64,000 nucleotides of DNA, taken from assembly GCA_036571765.1 (NCBI GenBank), contig BROE01000017.1:941778-1005777 (forward strand). The letters run 5' to 3'. Shown here one piece after another: positions 38,301 through 52,045 of this stretch; positions within the stretch are counted from its first letter, which is position 1; every line of letters starts with the position of its first letter. The DNA is from Plecoglossus altivelis (taxonomy: Eukaryota > Chordata > Actinopteri > Osmeriformes > Plecoglossidae). Below the pieces are notes generated by a model, which had not been told where the DNA came from, ran no database searches, and saw nothing but the letters and a program-made list of their open reading frames with translations. The position numbers were made by a program, and so were the translations under genes.

Positions 38301-39043
38301 TTGTGTCAAACATAAGTGTTCATATGTAAAGATCTGTCTCAACACGTACAACAGCTAACAGGGTGAGACATTCGTAAGATATTCATATCCTGGCATAAAC
38401 AAACTGATATATTGGGATGTACTTTGGCTGTAGACCGCTGGGAAACAGTTGGAGTGTCAACATATTACAGTAATGTGGTCTAACCTCAGCGATCCTCTGC
38501 AGCAGCCAAGGAATTACCCTCGTATGTGTATCCTGTTCCTGCAGCTACGAGGGTGACACCACTGGGCTCTATTCCCCATGGTGAACGTCCCCCCTTTTGT
38601 TGTGATACTAGAGTCACATATACCAAGCCTAATGCTGCAGCACATACTGCTGTTATTACCCCAGCACACCACAGCACACCAGAACACTTGCCAGTGGGAT
38701 ACAGCAAAAGCGAGCGAATGAGCAATTAATTGTCAATCACACATTACTGTAAATATTTTTCACAAGGGGTCTCATGTGTGCAACTCCGTTACAAGCATGG
38801 GAAAATTTAACTTTGATCCAGTATGGGTTTACGTTTAAACCGACAATAAAAGAAAAACGGGATTTCGGCATTAACTTGACGTGATATTTCATTACATTTT
38901 AAACATGAATACAATGTTCGTCTAATAGAGGGAGTTCGTTCGGATTAGGGGTTTTGTTTTATATATATATATATATATATTAAATAACAGATTTTACTCC
39001 TATTTGTGCGCATGACGCTGGTGACGTCCTAGTTCAGTCCATT
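35328..39043. other. Gap between hnrnph1 and pfdn1
   Basis: No host gene was recognised. It contains a transposase relic (37022-37482), a CT-rich tract near 36110-36210, and an AT dinucleotide run at 38961-38981 about 60 bp before the pfdn1 start. A 79-codon minus ORF at 38486-38725 with a possible membrane segment matches nothing I know. Confidence 0.55.
37022..37482 (-). pseudogene. Transposase relic, DDE (IS630/Tc1-type) C-terminal half
   Basis: An open frame of about 149 codons on the minus strand contains YVIVWDNVRFHH and LYLPPYSPSLNPIEESFSAWRWK. This is the second Asp and the final acidic motif of a DDE transposase found widely in fish. The DNA-binding and first catalytic parts are missing, and I see no convincing terminal repeats, so it is a truncated copy. 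Confidence 0.8.
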
Positions 39044-40856
39044 ATGGCCGCGCCCATAGACCTCGAGCTAAAAAAGGTACATCTTATTTTATATTTTATA
39101 CGTGAGTAAAGATACAGATGTTGTGTATTCTAAAAGTCTTATAGTAAACATCACTCAAATAAATTGACTAATAGTCTCTCTACTAAAAAAAAAAACGCCA
39201 TTGAGAGCATGGCAGAAAAAGCTCGTGCATGGAACCCACAGGCTAGCTAGCTAATTAGCTTGATGTCTCTGTAGAGACTCTTCATGAATAAGAATCAATC
39301 TGCGAGGTTAAAATTACATACTGCGCTTAACAAAAACCTGTAGTAATTGTGTGATATCTTCACAAATTCACTATTTACTTTTAATAGGTTGATGAAGGAT
39401 AAAGTGAAAATACATTTACAGTACATTATTAACGTTAATTATTGCTGTTATTGACTGTTTGAGCACAGGCCTTTGCAGAGCTTCAGTCCAAGATGATTGA
39501 CACACAACAGAAGGCTAAGCTAGCAGATTTACAGATCGATCAGTTGACCCGAATGAAGAAACATGCAAACCTCACACACACGGAGATCGCCTCATTGCCA
39601 GAGACCACGCGAATGTACGAGGGTGTGGGACGGATGTGAGTAACGTTTTCTAGACTGGTACACAACTGTGGAACACTTTACCATTACATGCGAGTGTGCG
39701 TTCGTCCCTGCTAGGTTTTGTCTGTCTAAACTTTCTTGGCTTCCTTGCTCCTGCTCTCCCTGTCTCTCTTCCTCTCAGGTTCATCCTGCAGTCTAAAGAG
39801 GACATCAACACCCAGCTTACAGACAAACAGAAAACTGCCGATGAGAAGATCAAAGAGCTGGAGGTGGGCATGCAGACACCTCATCTTCCCCCAACAGTGA
39901 CACACCTAGACTCTGACACCCATTAGAATGCATTTGTTCACACACATTTTTATTTTAAGTTTTGAACACTACATGGACATGATTCCAAAGAGATCTTAGT
40001 AAGATGTGTGTGCGTATGATGATATCCCAGTAGAGTTCTGGCCAAGGTGTTTGTTCCATTTCCGCATACCGGTGTTGAGATCTTTGTTCTCTGCTGTTGT
40101 TGGCTAGCACAGTGGCAGTTCCAGCTGACTCGTTCTTTTAATATTTGTGTGGGAGATCAACAAGCCAACTGTCATAGCCACCTCTTTAGCCAGCCGCACC
40201 ATGGAAAAGTTAGCAAAAGAGTGATGCTAACCAATTTGACTTGGGTCACAGGAGCACAGGGTTTCTCAACTCTTCCATCAGGAAATCAGTGTAGGAGCAC
40301 AGACAGTAGGCTCCTGTGTGACACATCAGTCTCTCCCCATGTCCCCTGACTCCCTCGCGGATCTCTCTGACATTCACATGTGATGTGTTGACATGAATGT
40401 CACTATAACGTTGTTGCCAAAGAATCTAATTCTGTTAAACACAATAAAGAGCCTACTTTTTATAGATTAAAACAGAAACGTAACTCATGGGCCCTTCACT
40501 GTTCTTCAGGTTGTGGCATGTTGAGGTTTTAAAGGGTTTCATTCATGTTGATTCATATTGAGCAGCAAGATATGCCCTGCGTCCTAGGAGTATTTTTTTA
40601 CTTACTTTGAAGTAAATCCAATGTCATTGAATAGTTCACATTGTAGAATAGAATAGTTCACACTTCATCTCTTCTTCAGTGCGATTGTGTGTATATGTCT
40701 AGTATGTTTTTCGTATTTTCTACCCAACTAAACCTTCTCTGTGCCTTTATCTCCCCCTCCCCTCTTTCCTCCCTTAGCAAAAGAAGACCTACCTTGAGCG
40801 CAGTGTGAAAGATGCTGAAGATAATATCAGAGAAATGCTCATGTCCAGGAGGGCTC

Positions 40857-40861
<5 letters not shown>
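39044..40861 (+). CDS. pfdn1: Prefoldin subunit 1
   Basis: Beta-type subunit of the hexameric prefoldin co-chaperone, which passes nascent actin and tubulin to the cytosolic chaperonin CCT. Four exons: 39044-39076, 39469-39635, 39779-39863, 40778-40861. They total 369 nt, giving 122 aa, the same length as human. The start is MAAPIDLELKK. The two long helices are visible as coiled-coil heptads (AFAELQSKMIDTQQKAKLAD near the N-terminus and QKKTYLERSVKDAEDNIREM near the C-terminus) with the beta-hairpin region (IASLPETTRMYEGVGRMFIL) between. The stop TAA is followed directly by a CA microsatellite (40862-40902). Poly(A) signal at 41061-41066. Confidence 0.97.

Positions 40862-40902
<41 letters not shown>
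40862..40902. repeat. CA microsatellite starting at the pfdn1 stop codon
   Basis: About 20 CA units begin immediately after the TAA of pfdn1, so the 3' UTR opens with the repeat. Confidence 0.95.
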
Positions 40903-40903
<1 letters not shown>

Positions 40904-41060
40904 GGCTGACACCCACAGACGCACGCATACGGAGGCTAATACACCCACAGACTGTTTTGCATCAATGTAATAAGTGTTTTCCCACATTACTCAAGGTGGC
41001 CGCATGGCTGTAAATCACCAACCAATTCTGCAAACTCTTCTCCTGTTGGTCTTTCCCAGT

Positions 41061-41066
41061 AATAAA
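41061..41066 (+). terminator. pfdn1 poly(A) signal
   Basis: AATAAA 200 bp beyond the stop codon, in the context CAGTAATAAAGTTATG. Confidence 0.75.
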
Positions 41067-42654
41067 GTTATGAAAAGGTAGAGTGTCCGTTTGTGTGTGT
41101 GTGTTCTAACACGTGGGAGTTCCAGGAAAAAAGGTTTTAGACATCCTGAACACTGAAAATCTTCCTGAATGGCCTTTGGCCTATTTCACACATGCTGTTG
41201 TAGTCTCGTTCACAAGAGTGTCTGTTAGGATTATGAAAGGCCAAACCTGACTTTCACAAATGTCCACGTCCATGCATACAAATGGAAATAAATAATAGAA
41301 TAAATGAATGCACAAATGTACACAGAAACACATGAATGAGAAAATCGAGGAAACACAACAATAATTCTTTATCCTAAATGACAGTCTTTAGATTTATGCA
41401 TTGATATGGATATTTCATGTGTGTATTTATCCATGGATTCGAACATGTATAGCAAGTTGGTCCTCAAGCTTCTAGAACTAACGGCTGAGCTGCTGTCCTA
41501 CAACCTGATCACGCTGACTGTGTCAAGGTGGCACGCCCAGGCTAAACATGCGCACCCTCCAAATCCTGTAAACAAGATGCATGCGGTGACCTCTGTTTCG
41601 TAATCCCAGGAAACGTAAGGGAACAGTTCACGAGTTCATGACTAGTTTATTGCTAATGAAACATTTCTCAGTCAAACAAAACGGGCAGAATTGTTTTTGA
41701 GTCAGATCATTTTAACATTTTTGGGGATCGATCTGTCTCGAGTGTGCACGTTGGGGAATTTTTTACTTTTGCAAAAACTCAGGGTGCATGTGGTTCATGT
41801 CATGTCAGCCTCTGTCAGAGGACAAACAGCTTTGACAGCTTACAGAAACTGTGCTTCTGACCAGCAGAGAAATGTCGAGGCTTGTGTGCGGTGACCCAGA
41901 TGTATGTGTTATATGACGATGACTTGCTGAGTCATCAAATTATTCAAGCGCCGTCTCTCCAGAAACAACACACGGTTGGCTGCATTCACATGTGAGGACA
42001 CACACTGATATACTTTAGACCTCTCTCAAACACTCACATGGATACATTGACTCTCACACCCACATGCCCACATTTAGTCTGTTGGTCTTTCACATTGATA
42101 AAGCTGTTATTAGTCACTGATCATGCTCTTTTATTAACCAGACTGAACCCTGACTCCTCTCTGCTCTGATTGCATTCATCTTTCATCTCCTATATCCTTA
42201 AATGTCTGCCACCTTATCTCTTGACTTTTATCTCCTCTCCTGCCTCTTATCCTTTTTTCTCTCTTGCCTCTGATCTCCTTTCCTGCTTCCTCTACCGTCT
42301 TTGCTCTGCCTCCTGCCCTACCTCCAATCTCCTCTCTTGCCTTCCAACTTCTCCTTCCTGCCTCCTCTCCGATCCTGCCATCTTTCTTGTCTCCTGTTCC
42401 AGTGGGCCTCAAAACCCCGATCTCCTGATCTGAGAAGGGTGGGGGTGGGGGGTAAAGTCCGCCCCAGGGCAGATGATTAACCAAAGTAATCTGTTTCCCA
42501 GCGCCCCTTAAAACAGCACCGGCTATCACCTCACACGTGTTTTCATTGAGACAGTCTGTTGGACCCATTACACACACGCTCACTCACCCACTCTCTCTCT
42601 CACACACACTTGCTCACTCTCTAACACGCGTGTCAAGGAGACCAACTGAAGCAC
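41067..42654. other. Gap between pfdn1 and slc23a1
   Basis: No gene was recognised. A CT/TC-rich tract lies at about 42170-42420. The last hundred or so bases should include the slc23a1 promoter and 5' UTR if the first exon at 42655 is right. Confidence 0.5.
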
Positions 42655-45600
42655 ATGGACACGACAGTGAAACGCAAGGTAAACTCTCCTCACACCCGCA
42701 CTCCCACTAGTTGACACACAACCACACGTTCTCACGGCAAGCCTACTGAATGACACCTTGGTGGAAATTCTTCATTGAAAATGGACTTGGCTGCCAGAAT
42801 ACTGCAGCTTCACAATGTAGAACAAGTTCTATTAGTGTGGGAAACCAGGTCTTTATCATTGCTGTGGGATCATTCTGATGGGGTGGGATGGATGGATATA
42901 TGGATGGATGGATGAATGGATGGATGATGGAAGGACATAAATATATCTTGAATATTGAAGGATAGAAGGATGAATAGAGATGTGCTGGTGTGGGATGGAA
43001 GGATGGAGAGAAGATTGAGCTCTTTAAGGGCGGGATACTTGGTATAGCACTTTGAATCAGGCAACGTTACATAGTTCTTCATGAATAGATGTTAAAACCA
43101 ACTTCTAGGATGCTTGTGAAATGAATTAGGATCTGCTTATCTTGCCTCATTCCCAACATGTGTCTATAAATCATAATTAGATTGTAGGTTGGTTTGGAGC
43201 CTTCCATCTTACAAAACAAGAATAAGATTCTCGATTTATAGTTATTAATTAACCCAGTGGTTCTCGGTCAGAAAAAAGTTAAACTTTTATGAAAGAAAGG
43301 AATGTAAATATTTACTCTCATTTCGCATTTGTCAACTTTGAATACCAAACCAACAACCTAGCCTATGATACAGGCATAGACCACCCAAAAATCTGTCAAC
43401 TCTTTTCCTGCCTTAAAAATTGTGTAGCAGAAAAATTCATTCATATTCTACATTTACAGGATTTTTCATAAGGGCCAAGTCTTTCTCCCTCACGAATTAT
43501 TGGAGGAAATAGGAGGGACTCTAGATCCTTTAATTTCTGTCCACTATGACTACTGAAACAAACACATTTAGATGAAGAGATCGATGGCCTATGCCTTTAA
43601 TGTTCAAAGGGGCACAGGCCGAGATTCTATACGATAGTTACACATCTGCCAACCTCTTTGGTATGTTGACAGTGTCTGTGGATCTAGTGTAACATCGTTT
43701 TTGTCTATGTTTGAGCAGAAATGATTATCTGTTGTTGCTGCACGGGCCCCATGAGATGGGGTAATACATTTAATGTATCATCATCTAAAGACTTGATGTT
43801 TAACCAGCAAGATCCTGTAAGACTTGTATCAAGGACAAGGCAATCAAGGACAAGGGAATCAAGGACTGTCTAGGCAGGGAGCTGAATAATCAAGCCTGTG
43901 TCACTGGTCACTCAGACATTCGTCTGGGACAGTCGTTCATTTGCACAAAAAGGGACTGTGATGTTGAATGACAATCACACCTTCTCCTCTGGGGAGGTGA
44001 TCTCAACAGTTCAAGAGAAAGGCGAACTGTACACTCTGAATGACACTGGAACGATAAGTAAAAGTTGTGTTCATGTAAATATATGTCTGAGCAGCTGTTA
44101 ATGTCATGTTTGATATTTTTCTTACTTTTCATTGACAGGGTTCACAGAGTTTGAGGATGCAGTAGTGTAGGTTTGGGGGGAATGCTAGGTACATGTCACC
44201 ACCAATATTTAAAAGGCCAGAATTGTCCCCACCAATATAGTCGCGAAAAAGAGTTAGCATAGCGAACTCCTTTGTGCTGCTATTTGGATTGATTTCCACG
44301 GCCAAGCCAATAGTTCAAGAAACACCGATTGGCTTAAAAAACCGAGAGGAGAGGGGGAGATTATTTGAAAAACTACATGCACGGAAGAGAGTCACATGCT
44401 GTTTTTGCCTATTGCTTACACACTTTTTGCTGAATTTGCCGCATCACGTCAAACCTCTACACACAAGCCAATCAGAGTTAGCACTTGGAGATTAACAACT
44501 CACCTCTATGCCAGAATGAAACACTGCAATCAAAACTCAACGCTCCTTTATAAAAATGAAATTATTCTTGCAACGAAACCATACACACAAGCACCCTTTA
44601 AATTTGTGTTTCATATCACCAAAAACACACTGATGGGCTTTATACAAAAAAAACACTGTAGTCTTTGTGTTTTTAGTTTTTACGTTTAACGTTCTTACAA
44701 AATGATCAAAAATAGAATCTCAAATAACCTAATTTAGCAACAAAACAAAATTACGTAAAACACAAAAACAAATACTGGATACATTGCTATTGGGGGAAAA
44801 ACATATACTTGTTTTGTGTGTGCGTGTGTGTGTGTATTGATGCAACTAAGTAGCAACTGAGGTTAAGGAGAACTCTTTGCCCAGCCTCCTTCATGGACAG
44901 GCTATGCTAACCTTATGATCACATGGTCCACCAGAGTATGTCATCTGACACACGTCTCCACACTGGTCCTTGTCTTTTTCCGCGTAAGACTCCTCTCTCT
45001 ATTTATCTTCCTCTTGCTTTGACTCCCTTTGCCTCCATGCTTGCAAAGTTGACAAAATGGCTAACCTGAGGCCCTTTTGCAGTGCCAAGACTCAGACCGA
45101 TGGTGTTCTGTTTTCAGTGCAAGTGTTTCTGGGTGTGTCTGGGAGTGACTACTATTACCAGATGAGTTTAGAATTTTAAACAGAGTGTTTTTCCAATGAG
45201 AACAGATGATTTCGTTTTTTGATCATAGTGTCTAAAGTAAGACAACGCATGTAGTGTTTCGCAATAAATGTTTTACAGAATTGTAAACAAAGTGCAAAGT
45301 TGAAAATGTCTTTCAGCTATGGTTGCACTGTGCTTAAAGTATGCTATAAAAAGTTTAAGTATTAAACATTTGGTTTTAGACTCAGCATGTCTAAGCATTC
45401 ACTTTTAGTGTGTAAGTAATGGGCAAAAACTGTAACTACTGTACATATAGGGCACTGGTAACTTTAGTACTATAAATGCAAGATGCTATTGTCTAATCTA
45501 GACGAACAAAGTATCACAGTTTCAGGGGGGGGAGGGGGTCCACATTAAAGCTGAGACCAAGCCAACACCCTGTGCAGTAGTCCCGTGGGGGTTCATTTGC

Positions 45601-48600
45601 ACACTGTGATGGTGGTTCAGTCCATTAATATAGTAGAAATTACAAATCTGGAGCCCGGTTCAACTTTTTAAGCTTACTTTGTCAGTGCCCTGATCAAGCA
45701 TATTCTTACTTCTATTCGAGATTCATGTCATGGATCGTTTAGGGCTCAAGGGTATGCAGCATGCACATATGTCAATTGGATTTAGTTATGAACAGGTCAA
45801 TTGTTCTGCCATCAAATTGAATAGTTTTCCAGGCAGGAGTCCCCCAATTGTCATTGTATGATTGGCTCTGTGTGTGTGACCTCACCATGTGATGTCCCTC
45901 CCTCAGAGTCACGATGCTCTGGAAGTCCCAGAGGGGCTGGGTCAGCAGACGGACAAGGTTAAGGAGCCAGTCGGAGAGAGGAAGGCCCTGGACATGATCT
46001 ACACTATTGAGGATGTCCCGCCGTGGTATCTCTGTATACTACTGGGCCTCCAGGTACACTCATTGACTCATTCACTCACTCACTCATGCACTCCTACAAA
46101 AACACTCTTGCACATTCATACACATTCACACTATGTACGTGTGTGCTTGTGTGTGTGTGTGTGTGTGTGTGTAGCACTACCTGACGTGTTTCAGCGGGAC
46201 CATCGCAGTGCCCTTCCTCCTGGCAGAAGCCATGTGTGTGGGTCAGGACCAGCACACTGTTAGCCAGCTGGTGGGAACTATCTTCACCTGTGTAGGCATC
46301 ACCACTCTTATACAGACCACCTTCGGAATCAGGTACAAATGTGTATGTCAGCATTTGTGTGTCAGCAAAAGTATGTGGTTGTGTTGGTATGTGTGTGTGT
46401 GTCGGTTTGTGTGTCATTATGTGTGTGGATATGTCATTATATGTGTGTATGTGTGTGTGTATGTGTGTAACCTCCTCTCGTCTCTCCTCCAGACTACCTC
46501 TGTTTCAGGCCAGTGCGTTTGCCTTTCTCGTCCCAGCTCAGGCCATCCTGGGGCTGGAGCGCTGGAAGTGCCCCCCTGATGGTCAGTCCTTCCTCCATCT
46601 CTCTCTCATCTCCTTTTCTCTCCTCTTCATCATCCCTCCATCCTTCTGCCTCCCTATCATCCTATATCTCTCTCTTCCTCCATCCCTCTCTCCATCCCTC
46701 TCTCTCTCCCTCCCTCTCTACCGCCCTCCATCTCTCACCCTTCTGTCCCTCCATACCACCATACCATGGTACCACTGCCCCTCTATCCATCCCTTATTCT
46801 CTCCATCACCACATTGCTTCAGCCCTTCCTCTCTCTATCTCATCATGTATCATCAGCTTTACTATTGAACCTACCTCGATGGCTTCTCCAACAAGTCTTC
46901 ATTATAGAAGTCTTCTAATTCTAATGTTGTTCCACAGAGGAAATCTATGGGAACTGGAGTCTTCCCCTTAACACCTCCCATATATGGAACCCCAGGATCA
47001 GAGAGGTGGGTGGGGCCATAGCATACCAGCCAATGACAGGCCTGTCTTTTCTAACACACATACCCAGTCTGATACTGATCCTCTAACCCAGCCCCTTTCT
47101 TGAAAATATGAAGGATAAGAAGTTTCCATTCATAGTGCAGTATGGATTTTGAATAAAGTAAATTTCTCACTGATACCCATATGGGCCAACTTTAGGTAAT
47201 TGGGATGACAAGATTACCAACACTTACCATTTAAATTGATATACATTGATATTTGTGCCATTTCACTAGATTAAAGCCGCTTTATAACAAACTGTGTGGA
47301 AAACGTAAGTTTTGTCATAGTTTATGTTGATACTTGTGCATATTAAATTTGTTTTAAGGAGTGACAATTAGCTACAGTACAGTTACCGATTAGCTAGATA
47401 ATAGTTCTGTTATTGTGGGTAATGAGTTACCACTGGTCCAAATGACTGAGGTACCCCCATAAAACGCTTCATGTTGTGATGTTGTTGTCTCAACCTAACT
47501 AACCCAACCCCTGAGTCACCCATGTCACCTGTAGGGATAATGTCCGGCAAAACTCCAAACCACTTGTCTGTCTCCCAAACCAACAGTCTGTCCCCCAAAC
47601 CCCCTGTTTGTCTCCCAAACTCTCTGTCTGTCCCCAAACCCCCTGTTTGTCTCCCAAACCCGCCATCTGTCCCCAATCCCCCTGTCTGCCCCCATCCCAC
47701 CTCTTTGTCCTTCAAACTGCCTGCCAGTTCCCCAACCCCCAAGTGACCCGTGTCCCTGCTCTAGATCCAGGGGGCCATCATCGTGTCCAGCCTGGTGGAG
47801 GTGCTGATGGGCTTGGCTGGACTCCCAGGCCTGCTGCTAGATTACATCGGCCCGCTCACAGTCACTCCCACTGTGTCTCTCATCGGCCTGTCTGTTATCA
47901 CCACCGCTGGAGACCGGGCCAGCTCCCACTGGGGGCTGTCTGCACTGTAAGAAGACGCACACACAGGCACACACAGACAAGTGTAGATATACACACACAG
48001 ACACATACACACACATCATATAAATAGTGTAAATTCTTTGTCATCTCAAAATGTGGCACTTACAGAGCAGCTTCTATGTCTCTCTGTCAACTTCTTGTCT
48101 CCGTTGTCTTCTTCTCATTCCCAGGTGTATCTTCCTCATTGTTCTGTTTTCCCAGTACCTGAGGAACTGGTCCCTCCCCCTGCCCACCTACACCAGGAAG
48201 AGGGGCTTCTCAACCACCAAGGTCCACATCTTCAAGATGTTTCCTGTAAGAACTCACACACAAATGCACACATGCACGTACACATGTAATCAAACACTCA
48301 CAATGAGTAAACACTGTTACTGGGTCACAGTAACATGAATGTCAAGTTAAGGATTTTAAATCTGTGTTTATGTGTGGGTGTTTAATGTATGCACGTGTGT
48401 TTATATATGCTTGTGTGTTTGATAGATTATCATGGCAATCATGTTGGTATGGCTGGTGTGCTACATCCTCACCCTTACGGATGTGTTGCCTAGCGACCCC
48501 AGTCGATACGGATACAAAGCTCGCACAGATGCTCGCGGTGACATAATGACCTTGTCACCATGGTTCCGAGTCCCCTACCCCTGTAAGACCAAATACATCA

Positions 48601-51600
48601 TCTACATCCACACACCACACACACCCATCACTCATACACAGAGATCTTATACACACACTCCTTACACACACTGCTGACATGCACACACTGCTTACACGCT
48701 TCTTACACACACTCCCCTTACAAACGCATCCCTTACAAACACACCCCTTCTGCATCCTTGTGATAGGCCAGTGGGGGTTGCCAACAGTGACTGTTGCTGG
48801 GGTGCTAGGAATGTTCAGTGCTACACTGGCGGGTATCGTGGAGTCGATTGGAGATTACTATGCCTGTGCCCGCCTCTCGGGGGCGCCACCACCCCCCGTA
48901 CATGCCATCAACAGGTGCCAGCTTCTGGTTTATCACTGCGTTCTATTTGACCATGTAATGGTGGTTCCATTTGACTAGTTTGTTGTGTGATCTATTTTGT
49001 TGCGTTGTGTGTGTCACTTCATGCTGCTGCAGGGGCATCTTCACAGAGGGGGTCTGCTGCATCATCGCAGGACTGCTGGGAACTGGTAACGGATCCACCT
49101 CCTCCAGCCCCAACATAGGTGTGCTGGGGATCACCAAGGTAACCAAGCCCCACCCCTCCGAGCCCAAAATTGGTTGAGTTTTGTCACAGAGATACCCAAT
49201 CACATGTCGCTCTTTTCACCAAAACCAATCAAACCTCTTTGTATTGTTCTAAGAGGACTTGGCCCAAACATCAATGCCAGAGAAGGACCTATAATCTTTA
49301 ATGAGGAACACAGCCTACACAGATACACCACATAGCTGTATGTTTGCCCTGGTTTAGAGATAAACTCTTTAACTACTAATACTATCACTCACACAGGTCC
49401 TTTGACATTAACCGGAAGAAAAATATATGATTTAGGTTTTGCCCTCCCTAATAATTAATCTGGTCTTTGTGAAGGGTGCTGGCCCTGTGTGAAAGGTGTT
49501 TATGGTGTGTGGAGGACTGCTTGTGTAAGACAGGGTCATGGCTGTATTAGACTGTAAAGAGCCTTGAAATGACTAAGATTAAGCTGTGTGTGTTTGTGAG
49601 AGCAGAAGAAAGATTAGATATTTTGTTGCTGCATCCCGCAGCCTCCATTTTGTCCAAGCCACTGTCACCCCCCTCCTACTGACCCCTGAAGGGCCCTGGC
49701 ACTGCACGATGTCCTGCTGTCTAAGCCAGCTTGTAATCACTGAACTCAGGTTTTATCCTCTCTCTCTCTCTCTACTCCCCTCCTGACTCAGGTGGGCAGC
49801 AGGAGGGTGGTTCAGTATGGGGCGGTCATCATGTTTATCCTAGGCACTGTGGGCAAGTTCACAGCTCTCTTCGCCTCCCTGCCCGACCCCCTCCTCGGGG
49901 GCATGTTCTGCACCCTGTTCGGTGAGTGGTGGAACATAAATCCAGCAACACACTGGTCCAGAGGGACAACATGCCACCTGGGGGTAGAAACATAGCACCT
50001 GGGATAGAACATGATACCTGGGGGTATAACATGCCACCTGGGGGTAGAACATGGCACCTGGGGGTAGAACATAGCACCTGGGGTAGAACATGATACCTGG
50101 GGGTAAAACATGCCACCTGGGGTAGAACATGCCACCTGGGGTAGAACATAGCACCTGGGGTTAGAACATAGCATCTGGGGGTAGAACATAGTATCTGGGG
50201 GTAGAACATGCCACCTGGGGATATAACATAGCACCTGGGGGTAGAACATAGCCCCTGTTGTAAAACATAGTATCTGGGGATATAACATGCCACCTGGGGG
50301 TAGAACATGCCACCTGGGGGTAGAACATGCCACTTCAGGGTAGAACATGACACCTAGGGGCAGAACATAGCACCAGTTACATACTGGTCGAATTACTCTG
50401 TTCGAGCCCAACCCCCTTTGAATATGGACATCTAATTTCAGTCAACTGGCCTCACTTGAATCGTCGTTTTTGTAGCAAAGTACTCATATTCTACTCATCT
50501 TCTTGTACCTCCCTACACTTGTTCCATGTCCCCTCCATGTAAGGACAAATAACTATGCATTTATATAGAAAGGATCTCTAGCCTGCATTGTTGCCTATCC
50601 ACCACCACAGGGCAGTGTGATGACAGACAGATCCCCCTTCTCAGTCTCAGAATGAACTGTTTCATACATTTGATATCGGCTACTATATGTTTGCCATGTG
50701 TTCACTATGTGGTTATGTATTCATATGCGCTTGTGTGCGTACTGACTGTGTGTGTATCCTGACTACGTGTGTGTCTCCTGACTGTGTGTGTGTGGCGACT
50801 GTGTGTGCGTGTGTCCAGGTATGATCACGGCAGTGGGACTGTCCAACCTGCAGAGTGTGGATCTGAACTCTTCCAGGAACCTCTTTGTTCTTGGCTTCTC
50901 CTTGTTCTTTGGCCTCATGCTTCCCAACTACCTGGACACACATCCTGGCAGTATCCAGACAGGTGGGTCACACACACACGCACACTCACACAAAGGCCGC
51001 AACCGGAAGGTGACTCAACCTGGGCTAGGCCAAGATTAGGTGGAACTCAAAAACAGCACGCATATATTTACATTACATCATAATATAATCAAAATATGAC
51101 CAATTGATCAATCAGTCATTGAATCCATCATGGTTTGGTTTTCTGTGGACAGGAGTGTCAGAGCTGGATCAGATCCTCACCGTGCTTCTGACTACAGAGA
51201 TGTTCGTAGGTGGTTTCCTGGCCTTCGCTCTCGACAACACCATTCCCGGTATGACGGCTATGCGACCGACCTGGCTGATCCAGTTAACACATGACCAGCA
51301 TGCATACACACACACGGATATACAGAAGTATGTTCTCACACACTTACACATGTATACACACAAACATACACACACACATGAATCCAAGCTGATCAGAGTG
51401 GAGTTATCACTTTCTATTTGTTTGTTGGTGTTTGTCTATCCCATCACCAAGGAACACATCAATCACTCACTGTACAACAGCTGTTGCCCTTGACTACAAC
51501 TGTTTGTTTACATGGTGGTCTGTGCTAAGTGTGTGTGTGTGTGTGTACGCGGGGGGTGGGGGGGCGGAGTGGAGGTGAGATTGTGCATCCATAATATGCG

Positions 51601-52045
51601 GTGGCTCTGGCTCAAGAATATGGTACACGTTTGCGTACCTTTTGTGTGTCAGTGTCTGTTTGATGGTAGGTATGTATGTGTGTGTGCGACATCTAGTGTG
51701 GTTGTAGGTCCTGTGTGTGTGACCCTGTAGGTGTGACCCAGTGTGTGTGTTTGTCGGCCAGGCACAAGGAAGGAGCGTGGCCTCTTGGACTGGAAGGCGG
51801 CAGTTGCCTCAGAGGGTTCATCTTCCAGCCATGGCACCTACGACTTTCCCGTGGGGATGGGCTGTGTCCGCAAGACGGACTGGCTACGCTACCTGCCTAT
51901 CTGCCCAAGCTTCCAGGGCTGGAGGGGCCGAGGTGGCCATAGGTCCAGCCTCCAAGAGGAGGTCAGCGAGGGGGCAGGGGGGATGGCAGGGGGCGAAGCA
52001 GCAAACACAGACACCTCAGTTAGCCTGGTATGCACTAAGGTGTAG
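42655..52045 (+). CDS. slc23a1: Sodium-dependent vitamin C transporter 1 (SVCT1)
   Basis: Na+-coupled L-ascorbate importer of the nucleobase-ascorbate transporter family, at the epithelial plasma membrane. Exons: 42655-42678 (inferred), 45907-46053, 46175-46332, 46493-46581, 46938-47005, 47765-47946, 48125-48245, 48426-48582, 48767-48914, 49033-49138, 49792-49921, 50819-50962, 51153-51248, 51762-52045. Sum 1,854 nt (617 aa; human 598), frame closed. Conserved landmarks: [48 protein letters not shown] (N-glycosylation sites), [36 protein letters not shown] (substrate-site motif) and [16 protein letters not shown]. About a dozen hydrophobic segments are visible. The C-terminus VCTKV is the same as I recall for mammalian SVCT1. 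Exon 1 (MDTTVKRK) was chosen because ATG and an AAG/GTAAAC donor join exon 2 in phase; other starts are possible. Confidence 0.95.
42679..45906. other. slc23a1 intron 1 (if exon 1 is correct)
   Basis: AT-rich, with a GGAT/TGGA tract at about 42885-42930 and no recognised exon. At 44160-44260 there is a repeat-like stretch (TTGTCCCCACCAATAT) for which I could not find ends. Confidence 0.5.
46582..46937. other. slc23a1 intron 4, CT-rich
   Basis: Mostly CTCTCC/TCCCTC pyrimidine-rich sequence up to about 46840. No gene. Confidence 0.7.
47565..47735. repeat. 18-19-bp minisatellite in slc23a1 intron 5
   Basis: About nine imperfect units of the form CTGTCTGTCCCCAAACCCC or CTGTTTGTCTCCCAAACC, ending about 30 bp before the acceptor of exon 6. 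Confidence 0.85.
49945..50375. repeat. 20-21-bp minisatellite in slc23a1 intron 11
   Basis: About 20 copies of ACCTGGGGGTAGAACATGCC or near variants. The array begins some 25-45 bp after the exon 11 donor. It produces a spurious 199-codon open frame on the minus strand. Confidence 0.92.

Noticed and set aside
38486..38725. 79-codon minus ORF with a possible transmembrane helix between hnrnph1 and pfdn1
   Set aside because: No family I recognise, begins with a TTG rather than ATG, no splice or poly(A) context. Kept only as a note.
49812..50411. 199-codon minus ORF with repeated [16 protein letters not shown] units
   Set aside because: Frame opened by the 20-21-bp minisatellite in an slc23a1 intron; no conserved domain.
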